From positions 381,165,460 through 381,229,459 of the forward strand of contig OY856187.1 in the NCBI GenBank assembly GCA_963693315.1: a stretch of DNA of 64,000 bases. Reading direction: 5' to 3'. Positions 32,956 through 44,440 of this stretch are shown one piece after another (position 1 is the first letter of the stretch; each line of letters opens with the position of its first letter). The position numbers were made by a program, and so were the translations under genes. This DNA is from Diogma glabrata. Lineage: Eukaryota; Arthropoda; Insecta; Diptera; Cylindrotomidae. The notes below the pieces were generated by a model. That model saw only the letters and a list, made by a program, of their open reading frames with translations. It was not told the origin of the DNA and did no database searches.

Positions 32956-34384
32956 TTGCTTATAACATCGTATTTCACTGGAAACTCAAAGATTATTTAT
33001 TTAAGTATCATACTCAAACCTCATTCTCGTCTCCTTTGTTTGGGAGCATATCCATCAAAAGATAAATTATCTAAAAACTGTGTAAGTTTCTATAAATATA
33101 AATTCGTACGAGAGTTTGACCTGGCATAAAAATAATTGTAGAATTTGTAACGACACAAATGGGATTTTCAAACACACAACATGGTATTCTCATTTTGGGG
33201 AGGTGGCTTATGCATTGCGAGTCGGTGTTCATGGTTCAACCCAATACTCACCGCCTTATTGACGCAATGACGCAATGACGAAGTCGCAATGCAATCTGCA
33301 AACTCGTGTTAGAACGTTTTCACATCAAAAGCGTGCCTTCGTGCAGCTACATCATTTGAGTGATGCGGTTAACAAATTCTCTGCCAGACTTGTACCTAAA
33401 TTCATGCCAGTAATCATTCAGTCTAGGATTGGTAACGTCCCGTACGAATGAAAAAATCTTAATGGTGAAAATATCGGCGTTCATCACGCAAATAATATTA
33501 AAGCGTAACTTTTTTGTTTTGCCTTCTGCAGCTTTCTTCATCTCGTTTTTCAACCGCTGAGGTTCATACTGTTATTATCGTTTATCGCTTTCGTATTGGG
33601 AGTCTAACGGTACCGAGGAGCATTATTGACTGTGAAATTCAATTATCCGTAATAATTTTTTATAGATTTTCCGTACATTGAGATTTTTTATTAACTTTGT
33701 GTAAATTTTTTTAACTTTGTGTAAATAGTTTATGATTATCTCATATAATTATACCGTATCACTGCTATATTATCAATAATTACCATCACCGTTAATGTTC
33801 AACTAACTGTATCGTTTATTTTGAACTAATCTATCGCCAACGCAACCTTTTTTTTGCTAGTCAAAAATTAAATAAACCTAGGTGTGAAATTTACCTACTC
33901 TATCATAGACTGTGTAGTTTTTATTTTATTTTCGTATTAGATAAAATTATTTAAATCTGTTTTTTATCTTCAGAAATTTATTTAAGTGTTATTCAGTTTG
34001 TATTGCTTTAGCAGAACTACTTTCCAGAAAGAAAATTATCAATAGATTTTTTTACATCGCACACCATAATCGTTACAATATATTTAGAAAATGTGCTTCG
34101 TATAACATTCGTATAACATTTTTTATTTATAATAATAAATTTTATTTACTTGGTGACGCAGTGCAATTGCTTGTTCGAAAATATGCCTCTATATATACCT
34201 AACTCTATTTGTGAACTTTAAGACCACGCACGGAAGTGCGTCACATGCGTGAGGAGAAATCCATCAGCTGGATTATTAGTAACCCAGTTTTATTTTTGTT
34301 TTTCAAATTTAAAAAAAAAATATTTAATTTTTTATTTCGTTTCTATTTTTCACATATTATCATGAAATTTTGACATATATCATA
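32956..34384. other. Spacer between R3 arms, no recognised gene
   Basis: A 68-codon minus-strand frame (33347-33553) is rich in charged residues at its start and ends in GREFVNRITQMM; I do not recognise it and do not call it a gene. A hairpin-forming ACGCACGGAAGTGCGT lies at about 34225-34240. The rest is AT-rich. Confidence 0.45.
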
Positions 34385-35401
34385 TTTTATTATAATGAAA
34401 AACGTGTTCTAGACAGATTTGTGAAAACTTTGACCATTTTTGATTTTTCTGAAACTTGGCATATAAGTAGTATGGACAAAATAAAAAATACTACTTATCT
34501 TTAAACTTTTTTTAAAGTGCATAGTTTAAGGCACCCTAAGATGCATGAAAAATGAAAATTCTGCCAATCTGATGTAACTTTGAAATTGAATTGCTCAAGA
34601 ACGGCTATACTGATTTCATCAAACTTTTTTTTGTTTGATAGATGATTAGTTAGTCCTTTGAAAAAAAATTAATTTATTGTTTTTATAATTAATTTTTAAA
34701 TAAAAATATTTAAAAAACTTTTTTAAAGATGGCGCTAGGGTTGAAGATCGATTGAAATTTAATTAATTTTTTTTTTTAAAATAGTTCTATCCTTACTCTA
34801 AAATATATCAAAATAACTCAGAGGCGTTAATTTTTGTTCTTGAGATATTTAATTTAAAAGATTTTCAGTACGACTGAAATTCGAATTTTTCTTCATTTTT
34901 TCAAACAACTTCCATTAACAAAAAATTTTAAAATCAATTAAATTTTAACTTTTTTTTTTAAATATAGCACTAACCTTACATTAAAATATATCAAATTTAC
35001 AAAGAGGCGTTAATTCGTGTTCTTGAGATATTTAATTTTAAAGATTTTTAGTCCGATTAAAATTCTAATTGTTCATTATTTTTTCGAACAATTTATATCA
35101 TTAAAAAATTTTAACCACTGAAGTTTGAGAAAATAATGAACAATTACAATTTTAATCGTACTAAAAATCTTTAAAATTAAATATCTCAAGAACAAAAATT
35201 AACGCCTCCGAGTTAATTTGATATATTTTTGAGTAAGGATAGAACTATTTTTAGAAAAAAAATTAATTAAATTCCATTTGTGTGTCTTGAGCAATTTAAT
35301 TTCAAAGTTATATCAGATTGGCAGAATTTTCATTTTTCATGCATGTTGGGGTGCCCCCTATGCTCAAACTATGCACGTTAAAAAATTTTTAAAATAAGTG
35401 G
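34385..35401. repeat. Repeat R3, right arm plus extra fold-back copies
   Basis: The first ~550 bp are the inverted complement of 32575-32955. A one-armed copy (34775-34915) and a complete copy (34935-35275) of the fold-back MITE follow, then the start of another R3 in direct orientation that breaks at 35401 where the gypsy LTR begins. Confidence 0.65.
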
Positions 35402-35495
35402 TGTAGAGTCTTGTTTTTAGATTATTAATAAAAGAATATCTTATTTTTACAACTTTTACTAAACAAGCTCTATTTTATTATATCTCTATATTCAC
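35402..35495 (-). repeat. 3' LTR of gypsy element, outer part
   Basis: This matches the corresponding part of 48908-49130 with few differences. It ends in ATATTCAC (35488-35495), the target-site duplication of the hAT-like element inserted at 35496. Confidence 0.85.
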
Positions 35496-37744
35496 TAGGC
35501 ATGACCAGATATGTATGAACAATTTTCAAACCGTCATTTTCTTCGCTCCCACCAACTAATTATATTCCATTTGACTCGAATATGAAGTGTATCCAGTTTT
35601 ATTGAAATCGGAAAATAATTACCCACCGCGCAGTGGCGTCGAAGATGAGAAAATTAGCAGAATAATAGGATTTTCTTATTTTTATCAGATATAATCACCT
35701 TAAAACATAATATACCTCATAATTTTGATTTTTTATTAAAAGCTAATTAGTTTACGATTCCAACGAGCCTAAGTATGTAGAAATCGATCTTAGGAAAGCG
35801 ATTTTATCTTAATTTTTCTTCTTACATATACGAGCCTTTAATTTATAACAATCTTTTTTTCAAAGAGAAAAAAATAATTTTTATGATTAAATTTATACTA
35901 ATTTTTATTCAAAAGCAGCATTTTTCTAAAAAAATCAATGCGTTAAATTAGATTTATTGTATTATGGGTATTTGGATCTCCTCGTCTTTAGTTAGAATGT
36001 TGGTTTATTCCGTCATCAGCATAACATCGCGTTCGGCGGTATTATTAACAATTACATGCAATCTTTGGCAAAACAACGTGGCTTTGACAAAATCTTCATT
36101 CGTTGACCATTCCGATGGGTCATGTAGCAAAAAGTCAATACAAATTTTAAATCGATTAAAAAAATTCTGAGTTTTCTTTGTGACAAAATCACTGATATTC
36201 TTATTAGCAAAAAGTCACATATGTTTGACTGCGTCAAAATCTTTTTTGCGAGTTTGGGGTGCGATGGGGATGTCTCGTGCTGGGACCTCAAGGGTGTTGA
36301 ACCATTTTTCGTTTTTCATCAAACGAAATCTCTGGGTCGAGAAAAGCGATGCCAATATTTTCTTTCGTTAAATAGTGAAGATGATAACAAATTTTGCTCA
36401 ACATTTTTTCTTTTTTTAATTTTTTATAAGCGATGGCCGATTTGATGAAATCCAAATCCTGATTAGCGGCTGCTGTTCGATCTATGCATTTGAACCATAT
36501 TTTTACATACAATATAGTCAGGAAAATGCAAACGTCGAACTTTATTTAAATCTCCAACTGCAATATCATACTGATTACGAAACATAAATATCTTTAGGAG
36601 ATAAATGGCCTTAGCCATCCAGCGGGCATGACTTGTCGGACCTGGACATTTGAATTTGTAATTCTCAATGGTTCCGCCAAGAAAACTCAATGTAATTTCC
36701 AAAAATTCTTTATAGTCGCTGCGTGGGTGTGATTTTTGAACTCTTCATGACAAAAAATTACTAGAGCTTCACACGTGCGTTTTGGTATTTTGTTTCCCAG
36801 CTTTTGTCTGATTTTCCACTTTTGAACATTTTTGGATTAATTTTACCATCGTCCCATGCCTTTTGAAATTTGCTAAACAGCCAAACATCGGGTGTTGTGG
36901 TCTTTCCAAATTTGAGATCATAAACAGCCCGCAGTAACCTTTACTTCTTTTTCGATATCCTTTCATTTTTTTGTTTTAATGCTGCGCATGCAAGTATCCC
37001 AAAATAAAATTCGGGTCGCTCAAATAAATAAATTTTTTCTATGCGAAAAGTAAACTAACTAGTGAAAAAAAATAACAAATTATAGTTGCTATGGTTTTTC
37101 ATACAATTTTACAAAGTATTTTAAACAACGTAACCATGAAAAAATAGAATATGAATTTTGAATGTTTTATTGTTGATTTATAACTTTATAATTTAAAGTA
37201 AATATCGATTATGTATTAGTATCATAGAAAAAATTTCATTTCCTACGCGAGATAAAAACGTTTTTCGTTCGTAAACATGTCTTACTCGACGCTAACGCAT
37301 CTCGTGAACAAATGTTTACTCACGAAAAAACAATGTTTTCATCTCTTGTAGGAAAATATACTATTTTATGTTGGATTTAGACTTTTTTCTGAATTTTCGC
37401 TGAAAAATTTTTTTGGATTTAAGAAGAAGAAATTCGATAAAAACGCTTTCCTAAGATCGATTTCTACATACTTAGGCTCGTTGGAATTGTAAATTAATAA
37501 ACTTTTAATAAAAAAATTAAAATTATGAGATATAATTTTAGTTTTAGTTTTAAGATGATTATATCTGATAAAAATAAAAAATCCTTTTATTCTGCTAATT
37601 TTCTTATCTTCGACGCCACTGCGCGGTGGGTAATTATTTTGCGATTTCAGAAAAACTGCATACACTTCATATTAGAGTCAAATGGAACATAGTTATTCGG
37701 TGGGAGGGATAAAAATAACAACTTGATAAGTTAGGTCATGTCTA
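35496..37744 (-). mobile_element. hAT-like DNA transposon in the gypsy 3' LTR
   Basis: The element is 2249 bp. The ends TAGGCATGACC (35496) and TAGACATGACC (complement at 37734-37744) form an 11-bp TIR with one mismatch. ATATTCAC flanks both sides (35488-35495; 37745-37752), an 8-bp duplication typical of the hAT superfamily. Its gene remnant lies on the minus strand (about 37000 to 35960). The GAGCCTAAGTATGTAGAAAT segment near 35766 has an inverted counterpart near 37480, as do CACCGCGCAGTGGCGTCGAA (35623) and its complement near 37610, so the subterminal regions of ~280 bp are also inverted copies. Confidence 0.85.
35960..37000 (-). pseudogene. Broken hAT-like transposase
   Basis: The pieces on the minus strand, in order, read: GYCGLFMISNLERPQ; DYKEFLEITLSFLGG with PGPTSHARWMAKAIYLLKIFMFRNQYD; KIWFKCIDRTAAANQDLDFIKSA; HLHYLTKENIGIAFLDPEIS with EKRKMVQ; then DFVTKKTQNFFNRF, DPSEWSTNEDFVKA and NNTAERDVMLMTEYTNILTKDEE. 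From memory this string of blocks (HARWMAKAIY, LWYLSEE-like, ETNDTAERGV-like) belongs to a hAT-related transposase common in insect genomes; the 8-bp duplication agrees. Several frameshifts separate the pieces and the N-terminal DNA-binding part is not visible. The transposase would have cut and pasted the element; this copy cannot. Confidence 0.7.
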
Positions 37745-37752
37745 ATATTCAC

Positions 37753-37895
37753 ATTGTACATTAATTTATTATTTAGTAGCACCAACATAAAATATTAAAA
37801 CAATAATGAAAGCATGTAGGTGACATCTATTGACAATTGCATGTAGGTGACATCTATAGCATAAAAACTAAACATTTCAAATTTCATTACCTACA
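37753..37895 (-). repeat. 3' LTR of gypsy element, inner part
   Basis: This continues the LTR after the hAT-like insertion and ends at CTACA (37891-37895). Compared with the 5' LTR it has an extra ~30 bp: GCATGTAGGTGACATCTAT occurs twice (about 37814 and 37844), once in the 5' LTR. Confidence 0.85.
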
Positions 37896-37944
37896 TTTGG
37901 CCAAACCTGACCACACAACCGACCACGATTGTGCAATATTTAAA

Positions 37945-39000
37945 TTTCAAATTTCGGCATGTTAAAGGGCGCATATACACCTATAAACGGTTTATTACTC
38001 AGTTGACATCCTGGTACGTCAGTAATAAATTAACGATCATTTTGAAGTACCTTACTAACTACATATGGTCCTTTATATTTTTGAGCTAGTTTATGATCAG
38101 AAGCCATATGCTTTATCATCTCCTATTTCGTATTTAACTGATTCTTTTCGTCTTTAGTCGAAATATTTTTTATTTATAATTTGGTTCTTTGTCATTTCAT
38201 TTACAATGTCTTTGCGTAAAATTTTTAGATCTCGTTGTGTTTTATTATTATCGTCTAAAAACTCCCTAAGTTCATCATTATTATTATTCTGATTTACACC
38301 AAACAATGCAATGGACGGCGTAGTTTGAATACTACGATTTATAGTATTGTTAAATACATACTCAGCATTACTTAAAACGTGATCCCACTAAATTACTTTT
38401 TCTGTATCCATCATTTTTGCAATCATAGGAATTAACGTACGGTTCATTCTTTCGACCTGCCCGTTAGATTGGGGTGAATTTGTTGCTTTTAATACATGCT
38501 GAATATTTAAAGACGACTTAAAATTTTCAAATTGTTTACTAGTAAAAGACGTTCCGTGATCTGAAATAATTCTTCTTGGTACGCTGAATAATTTGAAATA
38601 AGATTGTTAATGTCTAATTACTTCATTTGTGTTTGTGGTGCGCGTTGGAAAAAACTTAATAAACTTAGTGAAACCGTCTATTACTACTAATACATGTTTA
38701 ATCTTTCGCTTAGTAGATTCTAACGGCCCCAAATAGTCTAAATGGATAGTGTCGAACGGTTTATCTGATTTATCAAATAAATGTAAAAATCCTTCCTTTC
38801 TACCCGATTTAGGTTCATACATAAAGCACTTTAAACAACTTTGAATAAATTTATTTATCTCTTCTTTCATTTGTGGAAAGTAATATTGTCGTTTAATAAT
38901 TTCATATACTTTATTTATACCGACATTACCAATGTCATGATACCGTCGTATAACATTTTCTTCTAACGCAGATGGAATGTAGAATAATATTCGATCGCCA
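37945..39000 (-). pseudogene. Gypsy integrase, broken
   Basis: The integrase inserts the retrotransposon cDNA. On the minus strand a zinc-binding remnant (YHDIGNVGI...CLKCFM; the second His of HHCC appears lost) is followed by the catalytic core: HLDYLGPL (first Asp), ISDHGTSF (second Asp) and NSPQSNGQVERMNRT (Glu). The C-terminal GPY module is KYKGPYVVSKVLQNDR...VPGCQ, followed by GVYAPFNMP. In-frame stops at 38607-38609 and 38387-38389 and a further shift before the GPY module disable it. The frame ends close to the 3' LTR, as is usual for the family. The catalytic triad is conserved, so decay began after insertion. Confidence 0.85.
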
Positions 39001-39017
39001 TCTTTTCAGTATAATAC

Positions 39018-39655
39018 TTAAACTCTGAGTTCATAAAAAGGATGTTCTTCAATTTTTATTTGGGAATTCATTTTAACTATATTGTCATCTCTCAACTGAG
39101 CTAACGACAACGACTGAAATAATGAGCACTCCTGTAATGTTAATACTCCCATTACACGGCTTAAAGCGTCAACGTGCTTCGTTTGATTTCCATTTCGATG
39201 AATTATTTTGTAACTATAATTCTCTAAAAGTAATGACCATCTCATAATCCTGGATTAACGTCTTTCTTTTGTAATGTTTGAATTAGCGAATTAGAATCGG
39301 TAACTATTGTAAACTCTAATCCATGCAGATAAACATGGAACCGCTTCAACGCGTTTACAATTGCTAAAGATTCCAGTTCGAAAGAATGGTATTTTGACTC
39401 GGCTTCAGTTGTTCTTTTACTGAAGTAAAACACTGGATGAAAATAACCATCATCCTGTTTTTGCAACAGTATTGCACCAAAACCAATCGAACTTGCGTCA
39501 GTGTGCAATTCTGTTTCTGATTTCGGATTGAATAAACTAAATTTTGGACTCGTATCAAGTTTTGATTTGAGTTCTTCAAAACTTATGATTTCACGATCAG
39601 CAAAGATAAATTCGGTATCTTTACGCAAAAGATCATAAAACGGCTTTGCTATCAT
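39018..39655 (-). pseudogene. Gypsy RNase H and connection to integrase, broken
   Basis: RNase H removes the RNA strand during reverse transcription. The frame 39655-39242 carries FYDLLRKDTEF (end of reverse transcriptase), ELHTDASSIGFGAILLQKQ (first catalytic Asp), YFSKRTTEAESKYHSFELESLAIV (Glu) and FTIVTDSNSL (Asp). It is followed, after a shift at about 39243, by LLLENYSYKIIHRNGNQTKHVDALSR (the HVDALSR motif that ends RNase H domains). All key acidic residues are present. The shift at the PGL/RWS junction is the only break visible here. Confidence 0.85.
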
Positions 39656-39659
39656 GGAA

Positions 39660-39944
39660 TAATCTTTAATGAACTTCCGGAAAAAAACTTGTTAATCCTA
39701 TAAAACGATTAAGTTTATGAACATTTTGAGGTAAATTAAAATTATTAATTGCATCAATATGTGTTGATGACGGTTTAATACCTAACTGATTAATTTCATA
39801 TCCCAGATAATTCAATTTATTTTTGAAGAAACAACATTTTCGATTCTGAATTTCAAGACAATTATCATGCAACAAGTCAAAAACTTGTTTCAATATTTCA
39901 AAATGTTGCTCTACATTTTCTGTTGCGATGAGAATGTCATCAAT
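39660..39944 (-). pseudogene. Gypsy reverse transcriptase, C-terminal palm and thumb
   Basis: On the minus strand the segment begins with the last three residues of the YIDD catalytic box followed by ILIATENVEQH, then KQVFDLLHDNCLEIQNRKCCFFKNKLNYLGYEI (thumb) and RFIGLTSFFPEVH. The N-terminal half lies at 41869-42193; the two are separated by an inserted DNA transposon that landed between the Tyr and the aspartates. Confidence 0.85.
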
Positions 39945-39948
39945 ATAT

Positions 39949-41868
39949 GGAGGGTTCAGAATACAAGTGAACCAAGTCCACTTTTTGTCATTTTCGAGTT
40001 AGCAGTGCAATTTCATGCACTAATTATGTAGAATTTCAGTGCAATAATGAGCCAAGTCCTAGTTCAGACAATATACGATAGGGAGCAGCAAGTTCTGGTG
40101 CTTAGTGATAGATTATGATTTTCTTTCAGAATAATTCTGAACCAAGTCCATCTGATGTTTGTTTAGAGTGTTCAGTTAGCTCACTCCTGAAGAGCCGTAT
40201 CGAAAACATCAGCAAACATGCGGCTAATGGAAATTCAAAAGAGCGCTTTGCCAATGAGCGAAATCTGATAAAAGATTTCCACCCAAAATCCACAGCCATC
40301 AAAAATGAAAATAACGAGCTTACAACAAAAGAACGTGATATGCTCATGGTTGCTTTGTTTAAAAAACTTTGTAAAATTATATGAAAAACCATAACAACTA
40401 CAATTTGTTATTTTTTTTACACTGTAGTAGAAAAAGAACCCATTTTCACAAGGAATTAAGCGTGATGAAAATAGAATTTCCATATGCTATCATAGAAAAA
40501 AAACATACATATACATATTTACATTCTGCAGACATTTGTTTTATTTTAAGAAAATTATTTAATCTAGGCATTGTTTTGTTTGTTTGTAATTTTACATACA
40601 ATTAAAATTAAATAAATTGGTTGCTAAAGAAATTTAGAAAAAAAATTAACAAAATATTACGTGAATTTAACAATCTTCTCAAAAAATATTTTACAAGAAA
40701 GATGCACTTAGCAATAGTTATTGAGCACATTAAGAGATTTGGAGATAAAAAAAATGTATGAATTGTACAAACAAAATGTGAACTTGAGAACAAGGAACCT
40801 GTAAAAGAAAAGTATTACTACCAAGTGTTTAACAAAAAATTTAACTTGCACTTTAAACCCCCTTCAAAGGACACTTGCAGCAACTGTGATAAGACATTTC
40901 AAATAATCATTGCTGAAAATGATGAGAAAAAGAAAGCTGATTTAAAGACAGAAAAAAAACTACACTTGACGAAATATGGGACCATCAATGTGCCTGATGA
41001 CTGGTACAACATCATTAAAACAAAAGTAAAAAACCTCAGTTTCACGTTGTAAAATCACAACGAGAAGATTTTTTGAGCATCAACACCCTTAAAGTTGCAA
41101 TCACAAACAGGAAAAAATACACAGAGGGTAGTAAAATCATTTGGCTTAAGATTCGGTGGTTAAGATTTGAAAAAGGAGCACCTTTCCAAATAAAGATCAA
41201 GGAATCATTCAGTGAAATGTCGGCATTCCGAACAGTGGATATCTCAAAGAAGCCTATCAAAAGAAGGCCAGGTCGAAGATCAATGGAAGTTAAAAGTTTG
41301 TTGACTGTACAGCAGGGTCTGCTTTACCCAACCAGAAGACCAATTACATTCCATAAAAAGGAGGTCATGTTGTATTATTGCCTTACATACCCCCCGTTCA
41401 TCATGGGTACTTCAAAAACCTTCCAGGACACCAGACAACTCGTCAAACCCAGGACAACAATGCGGCTGAAGAAAGTGACGTCGATGATGAGTTTTTTTAT
41501 GTCAATTGACTTTTTTTTAATAATTAAGTGACATCTTCAAATTTTCTTTTTTAGTTCATAAGTAGGCTAAATGTAAAAATAAAGAACTATTAACAATACA
41601 TGGAGCCATGGAACCAATTCATTAACTTCCAAAAATTTTTCAGAATACATATGAACAAAGTCCACTTTTTTGGATTTTTTGGGGTTATAACATCGAATTT
41701 GAGGGATAACATGTATGTAAGCGTCTAACTTACTCTTTGAAATTTTAAAATTTAATTTATAATTTGAAAAATATTAAGATATAATTTTGTTATAATGCTT
41801 TAACTTTAAACCTCTGTAGCACAAAAAAGCTTTTTATGGACTTGGTTCACTTGTATTCTGAGCCCTCT
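39949..41868 (+). mobile_element. DNA transposon inside gypsy reverse transcriptase
   Basis: The element is 1.92 kb. The ends are GGAGGGTTCAGAATACAAGT and AGAGGGCTCAGAATACAAGT (complement), and the match runs on through GAACCAAGTCCA, giving a TIR of about 32 bp. ATAT flanks both sides (39945-39948; 41869-41872). The motif CAGAATA..TGAACCAAGTCCA repeats inside near 40037, 40127 and 41641. It carries broken transposase frames on the plus strand (40115-41531). A 4-bp TSD again fits Sola-like elements; this is tentative. Confidence 0.8.
40115..41531 (+). pseudogene. Broken transposase of the second DNA transposon
   Basis: The frame at 40825-41052 has FKPPSKDTCSNCDKTFQ, a Cys-x2-Cys-Asp unit followed by a charged helix (AENDEKKKADLKTEKKLHL). 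After a shift near 41035 the frame 41073-41531 continues with EDFLSINTLK, NRKKYTEGSKIIWLKIRWLRFEKGAPFQIKIKES, KRRPGR and LTYPPFIMGTSKTFQD. From memory these are C-terminal blocks of a large transposase family that is common in insects and has no well-known short name. The frame at 40115-40384 (SPSDVCLECSVSSLLK) may be an N-terminal remnant. The protein is broken and has no complete catalytic core that I can point to. Confidence 0.55.
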
Positions 41869-42193
41869 ATATACTAAAACGTTTCCGGTTTCAATTAAAG
41901 ATTTAAAAATTGTCATAATAAACCTCTGAAAGACGGACGGCGCGTTACACAGACCAAACGGGGTTTTAATATACTCAGACTGGCCATCTGGTGTAACAAA
42001 CGAGGTATATTTGATTGAATTTTCATTAACAGGTATATGATGAAAACCGTTCTTCAAATCTATTAATGAAAATACCTTTTTATATATTAATATGTCAAGA
42101 CAATCTTCTATTAACGAAATAGAAAATCTGTCCTTGACCGTGATTTTATTTAAATCCCTATAATCAATGCCTAATCGTAAAGTTCCGTTTTTT
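41869..42193 (-). pseudogene. Gypsy reverse transcriptase, fingers and first palm part
   Basis: On the minus strand: NGTLRLGIDYRDLNKITVKDRFSI (first catalytic Asp in the DYRDLN block), FSLIDLKNGFHHIPVNENSIKYTSF, TPDGQSEYIKTPFGLCNAPSVFQRFI and ETGNVLVY, stopping at the Tyr of the YIDD box where the DNA transposon begins. The 5' side is cut at 42193 by repeat R4. Confidence 0.9.
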
Positions 42194-44440
42194 ACTTCAC
42201 CACAATTTTAAATTGTGTGAAGTAATGCAATCTATCGTGAAAAAAAAAATCTTACATACCCCAAATTTTATTTTATCTTTTGTTTTGGACCATCCTCTAT
42301 CTAACTAGCCAAAAATAATTTTGGTGTACGTCTGTGTGTGCGTGGGTGGGTGGGTGGGTGGGTGGGTGGGTGAGTTTTCTGCCTAGGATCTTGATGAAAC
42401 TTTGGCAAATGATACAGGTTCACTTGAAAATGGAAGATCTGGATTCATTTCAAATTTGGACAAAATGGCGGGGGGTCTCCCGAGCACCTCTAAGTTTAAA
42501 TCTTGAATAACTTCTGATCTCCGGATATGATCTTATTGAAACTTAGTATATAAGGTTTTAGTACTGTTTCCAATATTTCTGCATACCAACTTCCGGTTTG
42601 TCACTTCCGGTTAAAAAGTTTTTTTTTCAGGTGTTTATCCCTACTGTAGCCTACAATTACCGATCGATTTTCATGAAACGTTGCGAAAAGCTTTTAAATA
42701 ACATGAGAAAGATTTTATCAGCTTTTGGAGCACATTGGATAAAGGGTTGGAGGGTCCACCATACAACATGTGGTTTTTTCCACAAAGTATTTATGTTTGT
42801 TGGGAGGACACAGCATTCGTTCGTGAACGAATTTTGATGACACTTTGGAAAAAGATGCAAACATGTATAGCAAAGAACTGATTAGTTTTTGAGCGATAGT
42901 GAACAAAGTGGTGGGGGGTCCCTGGAGCACCTGTTTTTTTGAAAGCTCTTTAACTTCTGTACCTGATAAGCGAATTGGATGAAACTTGGTACATGAGTAT
43001 GTAGTACGGTTTAAAATAGTTCTGCATCCCAACTTCCGGTTTTTAACTTCCGGTAAAAAAATTTTTTTTGTACTTTTTAGAAGTTTTTTCAGTGTCTTTA
43101 TTCACACTACAGCCTACAATAATGAAGTGATTATGATGAAACTTATGGAATAGGGTTCCAATCAGTGTGAAAAGATTATTATCATGTTTTGGGACACATT
43201 GATCAAGGTGGTGAGGGGTCTACCATACAAATGCTGATTAGAAAAAGATGGAGACCTAAGTAACAAAGAACTGATTAGTTTTTGGATAGTATTGGAATAA
43301 GTGGTGGGGGTCCTCCCGAACACCTGTTTAATGTGTCACACTTTTTTCAATGTTTGTTGGGAGCACACAGCATTCGTTCGTGAACGAATTTTGATGACAC
43401 TTTGGAAAAAAATGCAAACATGTATGGCAAAGAACTGATTAGTTTTTGAGCGATAGTGAACAAAGTGTAGGGGCGTGTCCCATACACCTGTTTTTTTTTT
43501 AAGCTCAATAACATCTGTACCTGATAATCGAATTGGATGAAACTTTGTACATAAGCATTTAGTATGATTTACAAAAATTCTGCATCCCAACTTCCGGTTT
43601 TTTACTTCCGGTAAAAAATATTTTTTTTAATTGTTGGCAGTTTTTTCAGTATCTTTATGCACACTACAGCCTACAATAATGAAGTGATTATGATAAAACT
43701 TATGGAAAGGTTTCAATTAGTGTAAGAAGATAATTATCATCTTTTGGGACACATTGATCAAGGTGGCGGGGGATCTACCATACAACTGCTGACTTTTCAC
43801 ACTTGGTTTTTAAAGTTTGTTGGGAGCATTCCGATTTTCCGATTCATTAATCAATTTTAATGGCACTTTGAAAAAAGATAAAGACTTTATTGACAAAGAA
43901 TTGACTAGTTTTTGGACAATATTGGGATAAGTGGTGGGGTCCTCCCGAACACCTGTTTATTGTTTCAATGTTTGTTGGAAGCATACAACATTCGTTCGTT
44001 AAGTAATTTTGATTACAGTTTGCAAAAATATGCAAATATGTATGGCAAGGAACTGATTAGTTTTTTTAGCGATAGTGAACAAAGTGGTAGGGGTCCTCCA
44101 AGCACGTGTTATTTTGGAAGCTCAATAGTTTCTGTACCTGATAATCGAGTTGGATGAAATTTGGTACATACACATTTAGTACGGTTTACATCAGTTCTGC
44201 ATCCTAACTTCCGATTTGTCACTTCCGATAAAATTTTTGTTTACTTTTTCTCGTACAACAGAATTTATGTTTGTTGGGACACTACTGCCTGCTTTAATAC
44301 TTTTATTATTAGAACAACGAAGTCCATAATATTGGTTAGCTTTTAATTAAAGTATTTTATGGATATTAGCTCATTATATATCCAGAACACCATGTTTCCA
44401 GAGCTGTGGTGAAGTCAGCCTATGCATCAGCGTCGCAATA
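42194..44440. mobile_element. Repeat element R4 in gypsy reverse transcriptase
   Basis: Homology to reverse transcriptase stops in a T run at 42193 and resumes at 44441, so about 2.25 kb was inserted. The left end ACTTCACCACAATTT is itself a 30-bp palindrome; ACTTCACCACA recurs inverted at about 44405-44415, 25 bp from the right edge. The interior has four long tandem units, each with TTCTGCATCCCAACTTCCGG (near 43019, 43582 and 44192, and a variant near 42580) and GATGAAACTTGGTACAT. It has no real gene; the frames at 42598-44346 follow the repeat. The related fragment at 60031-60794 confirms a dispersed family. The superfamily is unknown. Confidence 0.7.
42343..42372. repeat. GGGT microsatellite
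   Basis: Seven to eight GGGT/GGTG units stand out in AT-rich sequence near the left end of R4. As a G-rich run on one strand it could form quadruplex structure. Confidence 0.8.

Noticed and set aside
33200..33300. GGTTCAACCC near a GTCATTGCGTCA phrase, resembling a tRNA box B
   Set aside because: No box A at the right distance in the same orientation and no second copy.
42598..44346. Multiple frames of 60-104 codons on both strands in R4
   Set aside because: They follow the tandem units of the repeat, recur with them, and have no domain.
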